A stretch of 64,000 nt of DNA from Streptomyces sp. P9-A2 (GCF_036634175.1 NZ_JAZIFX010000001.1:3410001-3474000), one strand, 5' to 3'; positions 17,929 to 26,809 are shown, counted from the stretch's first letter. Made by a program: numbers and translations. Notes: generated by a model not told the origin, from the sequence alone.

Positions 17929-18821
17929 CCACCACCCAGACGGCACCGGCCGCCGCCCCCGCGGCCGGGCCCAAGAAGTTCCGCCGCAAGAACACCGAGG
18001 GCGACCAGGGCTCGCCGCGGCTGACCCCGGTGTGGACCTTCGTCGCCTGGCTCGCCACGCTGGCCTTCTTCGCGCCGGTGGCCTGGATGGTGCTGACCAG
18101 CTTCCACCAGGAGGCCGACGCCGCCACCAACCCGCCCAGTCTGCTCGCGCCCTTCACCCTGGACCAGTACGAACTGCTGCTGGGCCGCGACATCACGCCG
18201 TTCCTGCTCAACTCGGCCATGGCGAGCGTCTTTTCGACCCTGCTCGTGCTCGCCCTCTCGATCCCGGCGGCCTACGCGCTGTCCATCAAGCCGGTCGAGA
18301 AGTGGACCGACGTGATGTTCTTCTTCCTGTCGACGAAGTTCCTGCCCGTCATCGCGGCGCTGCTGCCGGTGTACCTGATCGTCAAGGACGCCGGGATGCT
18401 GGACAACGTCTGGACGTTGGTCGTCCTCTACACCGCGATGAACCTGCCGATCGCGGTGTGGATGATGCGCTCCTTCCTCGCCGAAGTACCCAAGGAGATC
18501 CTGGAGGCCGCCGAGGTCGACGGCGCCGGACTGCCCACGGTGCTGCTGCGCATCGTCGGCCCCGTCGCCGTGCCCGGGATCGCCGCCACCGCGCTGATCT
18601 GCTTCATCTTCAGCTGGAACGAGTTCCTGTTCGCCGTCAACCTCACCGCCACCAAAGCCTCCACCGCCCCGGTGTTCCTCGTCGGGTTCATCACCAACGA
18701 GGGGCTCTTCCTCGCCCGTCTGTGCGCCGCCGCCACCCTGGTGTCCCTGCCCGTCCTCATCGCCGGCTGGGCCGCCCAGGACAAGCTGGTCCGCGGTCTG
18801 TCCCTAGGAGCAGTCAAGTGA
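17925..18821 (+). CDS. Sugar/polyol ABC transporter permease, second subunit (MalG-like)
   Basis: A 298-residue permease, six predicted helices, with the EAA motif EAAEVDGAGLPTVLLRIVGP. The N-terminus is a 30-residue cytoplasmic Ala/Lys-rich tail. The GTG start overlaps the stop of the previous gene (GTGA) and its own stop overlaps the start of the dehydrogenase gene in the same way, so permeases and dehydrogenase are one translational unit. Confidence 0.92.
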   Translation: MTTTQTAPAAAPAAGPKKFRRKNTEGDQGSPRLTPVWTFVAWLATLAFFAPVAWMVLTSFHQEADAATNPPSLLAPFTLDQYELLLGRDITPFLLNSAMASVFSTLLVLALSIPAAYALSIKPVEKWTDVMFFFLSTKFLPVIAALLPVYLIVKDAGMLDNVWTLVVLYTAMNLPIAVWMMRSFLAEVPKEILEAAEVDGAGLPTVLLRIVGPVAVPGIAATALICFIFSWNEFLFAVNLTATKASTAPVFLVGFITNEGLFLARLCAAATLVSLPVLIAGWAAQDKLVRGLSLGAVK

Positions 18822-19807
18822 AAGCCGCCCTCATCGAAGCCCCCGGCAAGGTCATCGTCACCACGGTGCCCGACCCCACCCCAGGACCGCGCGACGTGGT
18901 GGTCGAGGTCGCGGCCTGCGGGCTGTGCGGCACCGATCTGCACATCCTCCAGGGCGAGTTCGCACCCAAGCTGCCCATCGTCCCCGGCCACGAGTTCGCC
19001 GGCGAGGTGGTCGGCATCGGCTCCCAGGTCACCGAGGTGTCGCTCGGCGACCAGGTCGCCGTGGACCCCTCCCTGTACTGCTACGAGTGCCGCCACTGCC
19101 GCAACGGCCACAACAACATGTGCGAGCGCTGGGCCGCGATCGGCGTCACCACGGCGGGCGGGGCCGCCCAGTACGCGGTGGCCCCGGTGGCGAACTGCGT
19201 CAAACTGCCCGAACACGTCCGCACCCAGGACGCGGCCCTGATCGAGCCCCTCTCCTGCGCGGTCCGCGGCTACGACGTCCTGCAGTCCCGCCTCGGCGCA
19301 CACGTCCTGATCTACGGCTCCGGAACCATGGGCCTGATGATGCTGGAACTGGCCAAGCGGACCGGCGCGGCGAGTGTGGACATGGTGGACCTCAACCCGG
19401 CCCGTCTGGAGACCGCCCGGCAGCTGGGCGTCTCCGCCTCGGCGGCGGACCCGGACGAACTGGACCGCCCCCAGGGCTGGGACCTCGTCATCGACGCCAC
19501 GGGCAACGCGGCGGCGATCCAGGACGGCCTGGAGCGCGTGTCCAAGGCGGGCACCTTCCTGCAGTTCGGCGTCGCCGACTACGCGACCCGCGTGACGATC
19601 GACCCGTACCGCATCTACAACCAGGAGATCACCATCACCGGCTCGATGGCCGTCCTGCACAGCTTCGAACGCGCCGCGGACCTCTTCGCCACCGGAGTGC
19701 TCGACCCGGACATCTTCATCAGCCACCGCCTCCCCCTCGACACCTACCCCGAGGCCCTGGCCCAGTTCGCCTCCGGCCAGGGCCGCAAAATCATCATCAC
19801 CCCCTGA
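18818..19807 (+). CDS. Zinc-dependent medium-chain (polyol-type) dehydrogenase
   Basis: A 329-residue MDR-family alcohol dehydrogenase. Catalytic zinc ligands are C37 (GLCGTD) and H58/E59 (PGHEF). Structural zinc cysteines C88, C91, C94 and C102 are all present. The nucleotide-binding site is YGSGTMGLMM. The family includes sorbitol, arabinitol and threonine dehydrogenases. Its place at the end of a polyol importer operon suggests NAD-dependent oxidation of the imported sugar alcohol to a ketose. GTG 18818 overlaps the permease stop and has AGGAG 7 nt upstream. A perfect terminator follows. Confidence 0.9.
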   Translation: MKAALIEAPGKVIVTTVPDPTPGPRDVVVEVAACGLCGTDLHILQGEFAPKLPIVPGHEFAGEVVGIGSQVTEVSLGDQVAVDPSLYCYECRHCRNGHNNMCERWAAIGVTTAGGAAQYAVAPVANCVKLPEHVRTQDAALIEPLSCAVRGYDVLQSRLGAHVLIYGSGTMGLMMLELAKRTGAASVDMVDLNPARLETARQLGVSASAADPDELDRPQGWDLVIDATGNAAAIQDGLERVSKAGTFLQFGVADYATRVTIDPYRIYNQEITITGSMAVLHSFERAADLFATGVLDPDIFISHRLPLDTYPEALAQFASGQGRKIIITP

Positions 19808-19818
19808 CGCGGGTGGGG

Positions 19819-19850
19819 AGGGGGCCGGGCGGGCGCCCGCCCGGCCCCCT
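19819..19850 (+). terminator. Perfect 16-bp palindromic terminator
   Basis: Positions 19819-19834 are exactly complementary to 19835-19850 and begin 11 bp after the dehydrogenase stop, closing the polyol operon. Confidence 0.85.
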
Positions 19851-20000
19851 GCCCTTATACCGACGACTCTCACCGTCACGTATCCGCTACGCTGTCCCTG
19901 GTCGGTCATTGGTACGCCGCGCCGCGCGACCGAGCAAGACCGCGGAGCACCCCGCACCATGTCCGACCAGTGGGCTTGCCCCCTCACAGGGGACGCCTTC

Positions 20001-20076
20001 GCCTTCGTAGCTCAGGGGATAGAGCACCGCTCTCCTAAAGCGGGTGTCGCAGGTTCGAATCCTGCCGGGGGCACCA
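20001..20076 (+). tRNA. tRNA-Arg, anticodon CCT
   Basis: A complete cloverleaf of 76 nt. The acceptor GCCTTCG pairs with CGGGGGC (two G-U pairs), the D stem is GCTC/GAGC, and the anticodon stem CCGCT/AGCGG encloses loop CTCCTAA with CCT at positions 34-36. The T arm is GCAGG-TTCGAAT-CCTGC and CCA is encoded. It reads rare AGG codons. Its 3' 43 bp (20032-20074) are the integration core for the elements to the right, so integration leaves the tRNA intact. Confidence 0.97.
20032..20074 (+). repeat. att core copy 1 (attL, inside tRNA-Arg)
   Basis: This 43-bp segment from the anticodon loop to the first C of CCA is repeated at 35769, 36874 and 55598 without change and at 54452 with one change. 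It is the crossover region used by the tyrosine integrase encoded 56 bp downstream. Confidence 0.92.
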
Positions 20077-20080
20077 GCCA

Positions 20081-20114
20081 AAAGGCCCCGGACCGATCAT
20101 GGTCCGGGGCCTTT
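20081..20114. terminator. Perfect hairpin between tRNA-Arg and integrase
   Basis: A 14-bp perfect stem (20081-20094 with 20101-20114), a 6-nt loop and A/T ends on both sides. It can end the tRNA transcript and the convergent integrase transcript, and is supplied by the element, not the tRNA. Confidence 0.88.
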
Positions 20115-20137
20115 GACATCTACTTCTGACATCAACG
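20114..20137 (+). repeat. Left integrase arm-type repeat
   Basis: TGACATCTAC, then two bases, then TGACATCAACG. The same arrangement with three differences recurs at 35662-35685 near the right att core. Internally it is a tandem TGACATC pair 13 bp apart, as expected of arm-binding sites of tyrosine integrases. Confidence 0.6.
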
Positions 20138-21295
20138 CGGGCGGTCACTCACAACCGGCCGCCGCTTGAGCAGCCGATCCATGTGGCTGATGGCCTCGCG
20201 CTGAGTGTCCTGCACGACGTGCGTGTACACGTCCATGGTGATGCTGATCTGACTGTGCCCGAGGATCTCCATCACGACGCGAGGCGCGACCCCGGCCGCC
20301 GTGAGGAGAGTCGCGGTGCCGTGCCGGGCGTCGTGCAGCCGGATCACGCGGAGGCCGGCGGACTCAGCGACACGGGTGAAGGAGCGGTAGACGTTCCGCG
20401 GCTCGACCTGGCGACCGGTGCGGGTGGTGAAGACGTAGCCCGATTCATGCCACTGCTCCCCCGCTTTAACGCGAGCGGCGGACTGGCGCATCCGGTGCCG
20501 GCGCAGCGGGGCGATGCAGAGCGCGGGCAAAGGGACGACGCGTCGACGGCGGCTCTTGGGATCGTCGTCGTACAGGACACCACGGCGGCGCTGCGTCTGT
20601 TGGCGGACGTAGAGGACACGGCTTTCGAGGTCGAGGTCAGACCAGCGGAGACCGATGATCTCTCCCCGGCGGAGCCCCATGGCGATGGCGAGCACGAAGG
20701 CCGCGTACAGCGGGTCCTTGCGGGAGGCCGCTAGGAAGTCGAGTGTCTCGTCGAGGGTCCAGGGCTTCAGTTCGCGGTTGTCGGTGCGGGGCAGCTCGAA
20801 GAGCTTGGCAACGTTGCGCGTGATCAGTTCCTCGCGGCAGGCGGAGGAGAGCGCCGATCGCAGGACGCGGTGGGATTCCTTGGCGGTCGCCGCGGTCGTC
20901 TCCTTCTCCAGGCGGACGAGGAAGCGGCGCACGTCGGCGACGCCGAGGGATTCGAGCCGCTTGGCGCCGAGCAGGGGCACCAGGTAGAGCCGGACGTGTG
21001 CCTCGTACTTGTCGTACGTGCTGAGCTTCCGCCGAGGCTTGATGACGTTGTCCAGCCAGTACGGCAGCCACTCGGAGAGCTTGGCCGAGCGGGTGGGCAC
21101 GGGCACGCCCTGGTCGACCTTGGCGAGCAGCTCCCGGCGCTTGGCGTCGCACTCGGCCCAGGTCTTGCCGTAGGCGAACTTGCGGGCACGGGTGCCGTCC
21201 GGCTGAAGGACGTAGACCGCGCACTGATAGCGGCCGTCCTTGCGCTTGGTGATGGTGCCCGCACCGTTCGGATTGCGCTTGCGCTGGCCGGCCAT
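20132..21295 (-). CDS. int: Site-specific tyrosine integrase of the AICE
   Basis: A 387-residue recombinase that integrates and, with Xis, excises the element at tRNA-Arg. The N-terminal arm-binding region is followed by a SAM-like core-binding domain (about residues 70-165) and the catalytic domain. Catalytic residues are visible: R209 (GLRRGE), H321-x-x-R324 (HDARHG), H347 (GHSQ) and nucleophile Y357 (VYTHV). The start ATG overlaps the Xis stop by one base. The gene ends 56 bp from the att core, the usual position. It looks intact, so it may act on all five cores. Confidence 0.95.
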   Translation of the reverse strand: MAGQRKRNPNGAGTITKRKDGRYQCAVYVLQPDGTRARKFAYGKTWAECDAKRRELLAKVDQGVPVPTRSAKLSEWLPYWLDNVIKPRRKLSTYDKYEAHVRLYLVPLLGAKRLESLGVADVRRFLVRLEKETTAATAKESHRVLRSALSSACREELITRNVAKLFELPRTDNRELKPWTLDETLDFLAASRKDPLYAAFVLAIAMGLRRGEIIGLRWSDLDLESRVLYVRQQTQRRRGVLYDDDPKSRRRRVVPLPALCIAPLRRHRMRQSAARVKAGEQWHESGYVFTTRTGRQVEPRNVYRSFTRVAESAGLRVIRLHDARHGTATLLTAAGVAPRVVMEILGHSQISITMDVYTHVVQDTQREAISHMDRLLKRRPVVSDRPR

Positions 21296-21483
21296 CAGGC
21301 AGCCTCCTCGATCCGGTCAAGGATGAAGTCACGTACGGCATCGGTGGGGATCCGGCGGGCACCATCGATCTTGATCGAGACCAGGCGACGCGAGCGGATC
21401 AGGTCGTAGACCTTGGAGCGTCCGACCTTGAGCCGCGTCATGACTTCCGGCACGGTCAGCAGATCAGGTGCTGCGGTGGTCAT
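21295..21483 (-). CDS. xis: Excisionase / MerR-like helix-turn-helix protein
   Basis: A 62-residue protein with a single winged helix-turn-helix: LLTVPEVMTRLKVGRSKVYDLIR, then the wing RRIPTDAVRDFI. Size, fold and position between repSA and int match AICE excisionases, which bind arm DNA and bias the integrase to excision. It overlaps the Rep stop by 4 bp (ATGA) and its own stop overlaps the int start. Confidence 0.9.
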   Translation of the reverse strand: MTTAAPDLLTVPEVMTRLKVGRSKVYDLIRSRRLVSIKIDGARRIPTDAVRDFILDRIEEAA

Positions 21484-22880
21484 GCTGCGGCTCCTTCCTG
21501 GGCGATCTGGTCACGTAGGGCTTCGCGGGCGGTTTCACGGTTGAGCTGGAGGTCTCGGGCGGTGGTGGCCGCGAGGGCGGATTCACCGGGGGTGTGGCCG
21601 TGTCCGGCGTACTGCCAGTCGGTCAGGACGAGGACGGTCTCCGGCTCGCGGTCGTCCAGGCGGAAGGCGGCGGCATCCTGTGCGGCGCGGTAGTCGGCGC
21701 GTGCCTGGCGGAGGGCACCGAGGGTGGTGGAATAGCGGCGGGACTTTGAGGAAAAGTGGCCGCGAAAGCCGAGCATGTGAGCCCAGGCCCACAGCCGCCG
21801 GTCGGGATAGAGCGGGTCGAGGGCGCGGCATGCGGTGATCAGGCGGCGGGTGTGGTCGGGCACGCCGTGGCGGTCGAGTTCGGCGAGTTCACCGATGCGG
21901 CGGTCCAGGGTGCCGGTGTTCTCGGCTGCCTTGGTCGCGTACTTGGCGACGTACGAGGCAACCGCCTGCTCTGTAATGTCGGAGCCGTCCCCGAACGCCT
22001 TCACCGGCCGGACGTCGAGCTGTGCCCCCCAGCGGAACGACCGGGCGGGCTGGTCCCCGGCGGCCGGGACCGAGACCGACGTATAGGAGTGCGCCGCAGC
22101 CGCATGGATCGCGTCGGCGAGGAGATCGACCGTGGCCCAGGCGGGTGGCGGCGACTCAGCGCCCTCGGGTCCGTCGATGCGGATCACGGCGTGGAGGTGC
22201 AGGGCGCCACGCTTCTGGAATTCGGCGACCTTGCCGTACGAGACGCGGATTCGGTCAGCGAGTTCCCGGGGGGAAAGGCTGGCACGGGCGGCGAGTTCAC
22301 GGCGCAGTCGTGTGGTGAAGCGCTGCCAGAGCTGTCCGGCGTGGTTGTTGAACAGGACGGATCCGGCGTAGTCGTACGTGGCCGGGTCCAGGGCGGTGCC
22401 CAGCTCCGGGGCGTCCGGGGCGTGTTGGGTGCCGCAGCGGCAGACGCCTCGGTCGGGCCGGTTGTGGACCGGGCCGAAGGACGGGGCGGTGAGGGTGGCG
22501 AAGACCCGCGGGTGGTCGCGGACGGTGGCGGGGATGTCGCGGCGGTCGTCACCGGCCAGGCCGGCACGGATGAGGTGATAGGTGTCGCCCGCGTACGTCC
22601 AGGCGCAGGAGGGGCAGCGGGAGGCCCGGCGGTTGCCGCAGGCGAGGCGGAGACGTCCGCCGGGCTCACCGGCGGTGGAGTAGTGGTGCAGGGTCTCGCC
22701 GGTGGTCTTGTCCTTGTGGAGGACCCAGCCGGTCAGGTGGATCGGGTCGGCGCAGCCGCCGGTACGGCGGATCTGGTCCTCCCAGCGCGCGTAGTCGGAG
22801 GCCGAGGCCACCCTCAGCAGGTCGCCGAGGGTGGTCGGGTCGAGCAGCGGCTCAGGCACGGGCGAGGCGCGATGCGCCAT
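21480..22880 (-). CDS. repSA: RepSA-type replication initiator
   Basis: A 466-residue protein of the AICE/plasmid RepSA family, which starts rolling-circle replication of the excised circle. Metal-binding cysteines are seen at C81/C89/C92 (RASRCPSC) and C147/C149 (VCRCG). A HUH-like HLH motif lies at 228-230 (RGALHLHAVIRID). The start is ATG 22880 with GGAAGGAAG upstream; the frame is open much further upstream but that part is Pro/Arg-rich and covers two other genes. It is followed with overlap by xis and int, the order in pSAM2-like elements. Confidence 0.92.
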   Translation of the reverse strand: MAHRASPVPEPLLDPTTLGDLLRVASASDYARWEDQIRRTGGCADPIHLTGWVLHKDKTTGETLHHYSTAGEPGGRLRLACGNRRASRCPSCAWTYAGDTYHLIRAGLAGDDRRDIPATVRDHPRVFATLTAPSFGPVHNRPDRGVCRCGTQHAPDAPELGTALDPATYDYAGSVLFNNHAGQLWQRFTTRLRRELAARASLSPRELADRIRVSYGKVAEFQKRGALHLHAVIRIDGPEGAESPPPAWATVDLLADAIHAAAAHSYTSVSVPAAGDQPARSFRWGAQLDVRPVKAFGDGSDITEQAVASYVAKYATKAAENTGTLDRRIGELAELDRHGVPDHTRRLITACRALDPLYPDRRLWAWAHMLGFRGHFSSKSRRYSTTLGALRQARADYRAAQDAAAFRLDDREPETVLVLTDWQYAGHGHTPGESALAATTARDLQLNRETAREALRDQIAQEGAAA

Positions 22881-22969
22881 GCTGGGTTCTTCCTTCCGGT
22901 TGTGAGATCGGACAGGGACGGCTCCCGGGCGGCGGATGCTTGGCGGTATCGAGGCCGCCCGGGGGCCGG

Positions 22970-23287
22970 TCAGCGACGCTTGGCGTCGGCGTTGACGAGC
23001 GAGCGGATCACCAGGGCGCAGACGGCGACCGAGGCGCCGGTGATGGCGACCGCCAGGAGCATGGAGACCAGGACGGCGCCGACGACCAGGACGACGGCGG
23101 TGCCGCCGCCGACGAGGGCGAGCGCGGTGCCGGGGGTGAGTTGCACCGTGGGCCGGGGCGGTGCCGGTGCGACCGGAGCGGGCGGCGGTGCCTGAGTGCT
23201 CGGGATGACGGCGGTCGGCTCGATCGCCACGGTCGGCGAGGCCTGGAGGGTGGGTGTGGGGTTGGTCGGGACCTTCGGGCGAAGCAT
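22970..23287 (-). CDS. SpdB-like membrane protein for intermycelial spread
   Basis: A 105-residue protein with a Pro/Thr-rich first half and two adjacent hydrophobic helices (about residues 55-95). ATG 23287 is chosen for AGGAG upstream. Position between the small transfer genes and repSA fits the spd genes of Streptomyces conjugative elements, whose products help spread the element along recipient hyphae. Sequence similarity is weak as always in this group, so the role is inferred from context. Confidence 0.7.
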   Translation of the reverse strand: MLRPKVPTNPTPTLQASPTVAIEPTAVIPSTQAPPPAPVAPAPPRPTVQLTPGTALALVGGGTAVVLVVGAVLVSMLLAVAITGASVAVCALVIRSLVNADAKRR

Positions 23288-23325
23288 CGGTGTTCTCCTT
23301 TCGGGGCGGGCGACGTGGTGGCGGA

Positions 23326-23481
23326 CTACTTGGTGAAGCTGTCGATGACGGGGGCAAGCACGCTGTCGGCGAGCAGGAAGCCGCCGAGGAGGAGTACGGC
23401 GATGAGCCACCAGGGCGGGCGGATGAGCTTGACGCCGAGGTAGCCGACGACCAGCAGGGCGAGCCAGAGCGGAACGTCCAT
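23326..23481 (-). CDS. Small membrane protein of the AICE transfer operon
   Basis: A 51-residue, almost entirely hydrophobic protein with two helices (LWLALLVVGYLGVKL and WWLIAVLLLGGFLL). The start at ATG 23481 is supported by AGGAGG 9 nt upstream. It lies among spd-like genes. No motif; probably a spread accessory protein. Confidence 0.7.
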   Translation of the reverse strand: MDVPLWLALLVVGYLGVKLIRPPWWLIAVLLLGGFLLADSVLAPVIDSFTK

Positions 23482-23492
23482 GGGTCGGCCTC

Positions 23493-23684
23493 CTAGCGAG
23501 CGCGGCAGCGGTGGGTGCGGGCGGCGAGCTGTGCGGCGGAACGGCTGGAGTAGTCGGCGGACCAGCCGCAGTCGTCGGCGCTGCACACGGCGGCGTGCTT
23601 GGTCCGGCCGTGGCGGTCGCGGTGGGTGCCGATCTGCACGGGACCGATCCGCATCACGGAGTGGAAGAAGTCGCGGGCGGGCAT
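23493..23684 (-). CDS. Mobile element transfer protein (SpdA-like)
   Basis: A 63-residue basic protein with the pattern of the small AICE transfer proteins: an N-terminal RIGPVQIGTHRD segment, paired cysteines (CSADDCGWSADY) and an ARTHRC end. C34, C39 and C60 with H58 could bind a zinc. It is part of the tight minus-strand operon between traB and repSA. Molecular role unknown. Confidence 0.75.
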   Translation of the reverse strand: MPARDFFHSVMRIGPVQIGTHRDRHGRTKHAAVCSADDCGWSADYSSRSAAQLAARTHRCRAR

Positions 23685-23685
23685 G

Positions 23686-23880
23686 TCAGTCGGTCTCCTC
23701 TCGGGTCAGGGCCGGGTCGGGGAAGGTGGCGCGGATACCGGCGGCGGTGGCCGGGTCGGGGGTGCGCTGGGCGGCTTCCTCGGCGAGCAGGTGGGCGAGG
23801 TAGGGGCGGTTCGCGGCGGTCATCTCGCGGGCGCTGTCGAGGTAGTCGGCGGCGGTCAGGTCGGCCGGGTCACGGGTCAT
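23686..23880 (-). CDS. Small hypothetical protein of the AICE transfer operon
   Basis: A 64-residue acidic, helical protein without known motif. Its stop lies one base before the next start, and it shares the codon bias of its neighbours, so it is a real gene. Similar-sized genes occur at this place in related AICEs. Confidence 0.65.
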   Translation of the reverse strand: MTRDPADLTAADYLDSAREMTAANRPYLAHLLAEEAAQRTPDPATAAGIRATFPDPALTREETD

Positions 23881-23901
23881 CGGCCGTTTCTCCCTTCCTG
23901 G

Positions 23902-24585
23902 TCAGGTGAGTTGGGCGGCGATGGCGTCGGCCAGGTGCGGCGGGACGCCGAGGCGGGTGCGGAGGGTGTCGGTGTCGATCGGGGCACCGGTGCGGGCGTG
24001 GTGGTCGTCGGCGACCTTGCGGGCGTGGTCGACCAGCGCGGCCGGGACCGGTACGGCCGGGGGCGGTTCGGCGGTGGGCAGGGCCGGGGGTTCATCGGGT
24101 ACGGGGGCCGCGACAGGTTCGGGCACCGGGTCCGGCTCAGCAGCGGCGGCCGGTTCGGGCTGCACCTGGGGTGCCGGGTCCGGATCCGGGGCGGAGGACG
24201 CTGGCGGTGGCGACGAGGGGCCCGCGGATGAGTGGGCGAGGAGGGTGCCGCCCATGAAGGCCAGGGCGGGCCAGGCGGCGACGAGGATGCGCAGCCAGGC
24301 CGGGACGTCATTGAGGTCGAGGAGTCCGGCGGTGGCGACGTTGGCGCCGAGCGAGGCGACCAGGGCGATGAGGAACCAGCACCAGGCCAGCCGGGACGGC
24401 CCGTCGGTACGCAGCCGGCGCCAGGCGGCGACCAGGAGCAGGCCTACGGAGACGGGGTAGGCCCAGGCTTTCCAGCCGTCCTGTCCGGCAGCGGCGGCGA
24501 GGTCGTGCAGGTGGGCGAAGGACAGTGCCCCGGCAATGACGGCCTGGACGAGTACGGCGTCGATGCGGAGAGCGGGGCGGGCCAT
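23902..24585 (-). CDS. DUF2637 membrane protein
   Basis: A 227-residue protein with four transmembrane helices in the first 130 residues (IDAVLVQAVIAGALSFAHLH is the first), typical of DUF2637 proteins encoded next to traB in Streptomyces elements. A Pro/Ala-rich linker and a C-terminal helical domain (DTDTLRTRLGVPPHLADAI) follow. I start at ATG 24585 (GGAAGGAG upstream). A link to transfer is inferred from its constant place near traB. Confidence 0.8.
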   Translation of the reverse strand: MARPALRIDAVLVQAVIAGALSFAHLHDLAAAAGQDGWKAWAYPVSVGLLLVAAWRRLRTDGPSRLAWCWFLIALVASLGANVATAGLLDLNDVPAWLRILVAAWPALAFMGGTLLAHSSAGPSSPPPASSAPDPDPAPQVQPEPAAAAEPDPVPEPVAAPVPDEPPALPTAEPPPAVPVPAALVDHARKVADDHHARTGAPIDTDTLRTRLGVPPHLADAIAAQLT

Positions 24586-24670
24586 CACGGCTCCTTCCTG
24601 TGATGAGGCATGGCGGGGGTAGGGACGTGGCGCGAAGGGTGGTCGCGCTGACCGTGGCAGCGGGGGTGGG

Positions 24671-26032
24671 TCAGGCGGTGGCGGGGGCTGTCTTGGACAG
24701 CGGCACACGGGCCGACGGCAGCGGGGCGACCGCGGGCCGGAACGCGGCCAGGGCGGGCACGTCAGGGGTGCGGTCGGCGTGCTTGTTGCAGGTGTTCACG
24801 GCCTGGCGCAGCGAGGTGTGCGGGGCGCGGATGCGGTGCCAGCCGCCGGTGGAGTCCCCGGCGATGGCGATGCCGCGCGTCTCGGCGGGGATCTGGATGG
24901 CGGCCAGGACGGCATCCGGGGCGATGTCGCCGAAGGCCATGTTCGCGCTGGTCTCGTCGTTGACGCGGTGCGCGGTACGGCCGGTGAGCTGGGCGCGGAG
25001 CATGGTGATGCCCTTGCCGAGTTCGGAGCCGAAGCGCTGCCCGCAGATCTCCAGGTAGACGCCGGCCGCGCGGCCGAGCTGGGCCAGGCGAACCAGGGCG
25101 GTGATGATCCGGTCCCGGCGCTTCTCCTCCTCCTTACTGGCGAACAGCGCGAGTTCGGCCACCTCGTCGACCAGGACCACGACCGGCACCGGCCGCAGGT
25201 CTTCGGGCAGGTCCCAGATGTCGGCGGCGATCTCGGCATCCGGCACGTCAGCGGTGATCCGCTGCTCGGCCCGGATGAGCCGATACACCTCCCCCATGTG
25301 GGACACCAGCGCCTCCAGCAGCTCCAGCGCGGTATCCGGGTTGTCGGCCAGCGCGGAGAACCGGCGGGCCAGGGGGAACAGCTCCACCCCCTGTTTGCAG
25401 TCGATGCCGACCAGCGCGACGTGTTGCGGGGCAAGGCCGGCGACGAGGTTGCGCTGATAGACGGACTTGCCGGACTCCGTGGCCCCGAGGGTCAGGCCGT
25501 GCGGCACGGCCCGGTAGTCGCGGTAGTGGACAGAGCCGTCCTCCCGCAAAGCCACCGGGACCCGCATCGGACGGGCCTCGGTCTCGGCGGGCATCTGCAC
25601 CCGCTTGAGCACGTCGTATCCGGTCATCCGGATCTCGACGACACCCGAGCGCAGCTCACGGGAGGTGACGCCGTACATCCCGAAGGAGTGGCGCAGCCGG
25701 TCCGTGGCGGCGGCGACATCGAAGGCATCCTGACCGGGTCGGAGCTTGAGCCGGAGGACCAGGCCGGTGCGGGTGGGCCGCAGGCGCAGGATGCGCAGTG
25801 AACGGGACTCCGGCACCGGACGGTTGGCCATCCGGGCCAGCGCCAGACGCCAGCGCGAGGGCGGGACCGTCAGGCCGCAGGCGTCCATGACCGAGGCGTA
25901 GCGGACCAGGACCCGCAACACGGCGAGGGCGACCCCGAAGGTCAGCCAGTACCAGGCGGGGCGCCGCCACCGCAGGAGACCCGCAGCGACGACGACCAGC
26001 AACAGCAGCAGTAAGACCGTCGGCCATGCCAT
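24671..26032 (-). CDS. traB: TraB-like FtsK/SpoIIIE DNA translocase
   Basis: A 453-residue motor that moves double-stranded DNA of the element between hyphae. Two N-terminal membrane helices (residues 4-20 and 28-46) anchor it. The P-loop is GATESGKS (183-190) and Walker B is VVVLVDE (284-290). The C-terminal winged-helix part is short. A single translocase with no relaxase nearby is the hallmark of Streptomyces conjugation. The start is ATG 26032. Confidence 0.92.
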   Translation of the reverse strand: MAWPTVLLLLLLVVVAAGLLRWRRPAWYWLTFGVALAVLRVLVRYASVMDACGLTVPPSRWRLALARMANRPVPESRSLRILRLRPTRTGLVLRLKLRPGQDAFDVAAATDRLRHSFGMYGVTSRELRSGVVEIRMTGYDVLKRVQMPAETEARPMRVPVALREDGSVHYRDYRAVPHGLTLGATESGKSVYQRNLVAGLAPQHVALVGIDCKQGVELFPLARRFSALADNPDTALELLEALVSHMGEVYRLIRAEQRITADVPDAEIAADIWDLPEDLRPVPVVVLVDEVAELALFASKEEEKRRDRIITALVRLAQLGRAAGVYLEICGQRFGSELGKGITMLRAQLTGRTAHRVNDETSANMAFGDIAPDAVLAAIQIPAETRGIAIAGDSTGGWHRIRAPHTSLRQAVNTCNKHADRTPDVPALAAFRPAVAPLPSARVPLSKTAPATA

Positions 26033-26035
26033 GGC

Positions 26036-26366
26036 TCAGGCCGCCTTGGGGGCCGAGCCCGCAGCGGCCAGCGAGGTGACGGCAACCGCGCGAAAGGCGA
26101 TCCCGTGCCGCTTCTGGCCGTTGAACTCGTTCTCCCACGGCCGGGCGATCAGCCCCGTGAGCGCGACCGGGGTACCCATGACCAGCTCGCCGGAGATGCC
26201 GGTCTCGGGGACGGTGATGGAAAGGATCTCCACCTCGTCGTTGGCCGCGAACATCACGTCGACCGTCATCAGCTTGACGCCGGTCTCCATGTCGGTGGCG
26301 ATCTCACCGGTACGACGGTCCTTCACCTTCGGCTGCGGGGTCTTGGCCCTCTCTGTCAGCCTTGGG
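26036..26366 (-). pseudogene. AICE regulatory-type protein, 5' end removed by IS3 insertion
   Basis: The frame encodes a conserved AICE protein with PKVKDRRTGE, LMTVDVMFA, VTVPETGISGELVMGTPVALT and ARPWENEFNGQKRHG. This small protein is normally encoded just upstream of traB. The start codon is missing: the frame runs into the left end of the IS at 26367. Probably only about 10-15 codons are lost, but so is the native promoter of the operon through traB, repSA and xis-int. Residual expression could come only from inside the IS. Confidence 0.75.
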
Positions 26367-26425
26367 TGAGACGTCCCGCTTCGGCGGGTTAGCCTGAGAG
26401 GGCACGACAGGAGAACCACCCCCTC

Positions 26426-26809
26426 ATGACCAGCAGCAAGTCCGCCGGATCCGACCCGGCTCCCCGGCCGAAGCGCCGCACTTTCAGCCCGGAGTACAAG
26501 CTGCGGATCGTGGCCGAGTACGACGCCGCCCCGCAGAACGAGAAGGGCGCGGTCCTGCGCCGCGAGCGGCTGTACCACTCGCATGTGAAGGAGTGGCGGG
26601 CAGCGCGGGATGCCGGGGCTCTGGAGAAGCTGGTCGACCAGCGTACCGGCCCGGCGAGGCCGAAGAAGTCTGCCGCCGAGGCGGAGAACGAGAAACTGCG
26701 CCGCCAGGTGGAGCGTCTGGAGAAGGAACTGGCGCGGAACAAGGCCGCGCTGGAGGTTATGGGAAAAGCTTCCGCGCTCTTGGAAATGATCTCCGAGGGC
26801 GCGGACTGA
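26426..26809 (+). CDS. IS3-family transposase OrfA
   Basis: 127 residues. A helix-turn-helix (KRRTFSPEYKLRIVAEYDAA) is followed by a leucine-zipper-like coiled coil (AENEKLRRQVERLEKELARNK without break). Translation can slip by -1 at G-GGA-AAA (26761-26767) into orfB to make the full transposase. Confidence 0.9.
   Translation: MTSSKSAGSDPAPRPKRRTFSPEYKLRIVAEYDAAPQNEKGAVLRRERLYHSHVKEWRAARDAGALEKLVDQRTGPARPKKSAAEAENEKLRRQVERLEKELARNKAALEVMGKASALLEMISEGAD

Noticed and set aside
15346..17946. Open frame of 866 codons on the minus strand
   Set aside because: Antisense to the polyol SBP and permease genes; no domain and biased composition.
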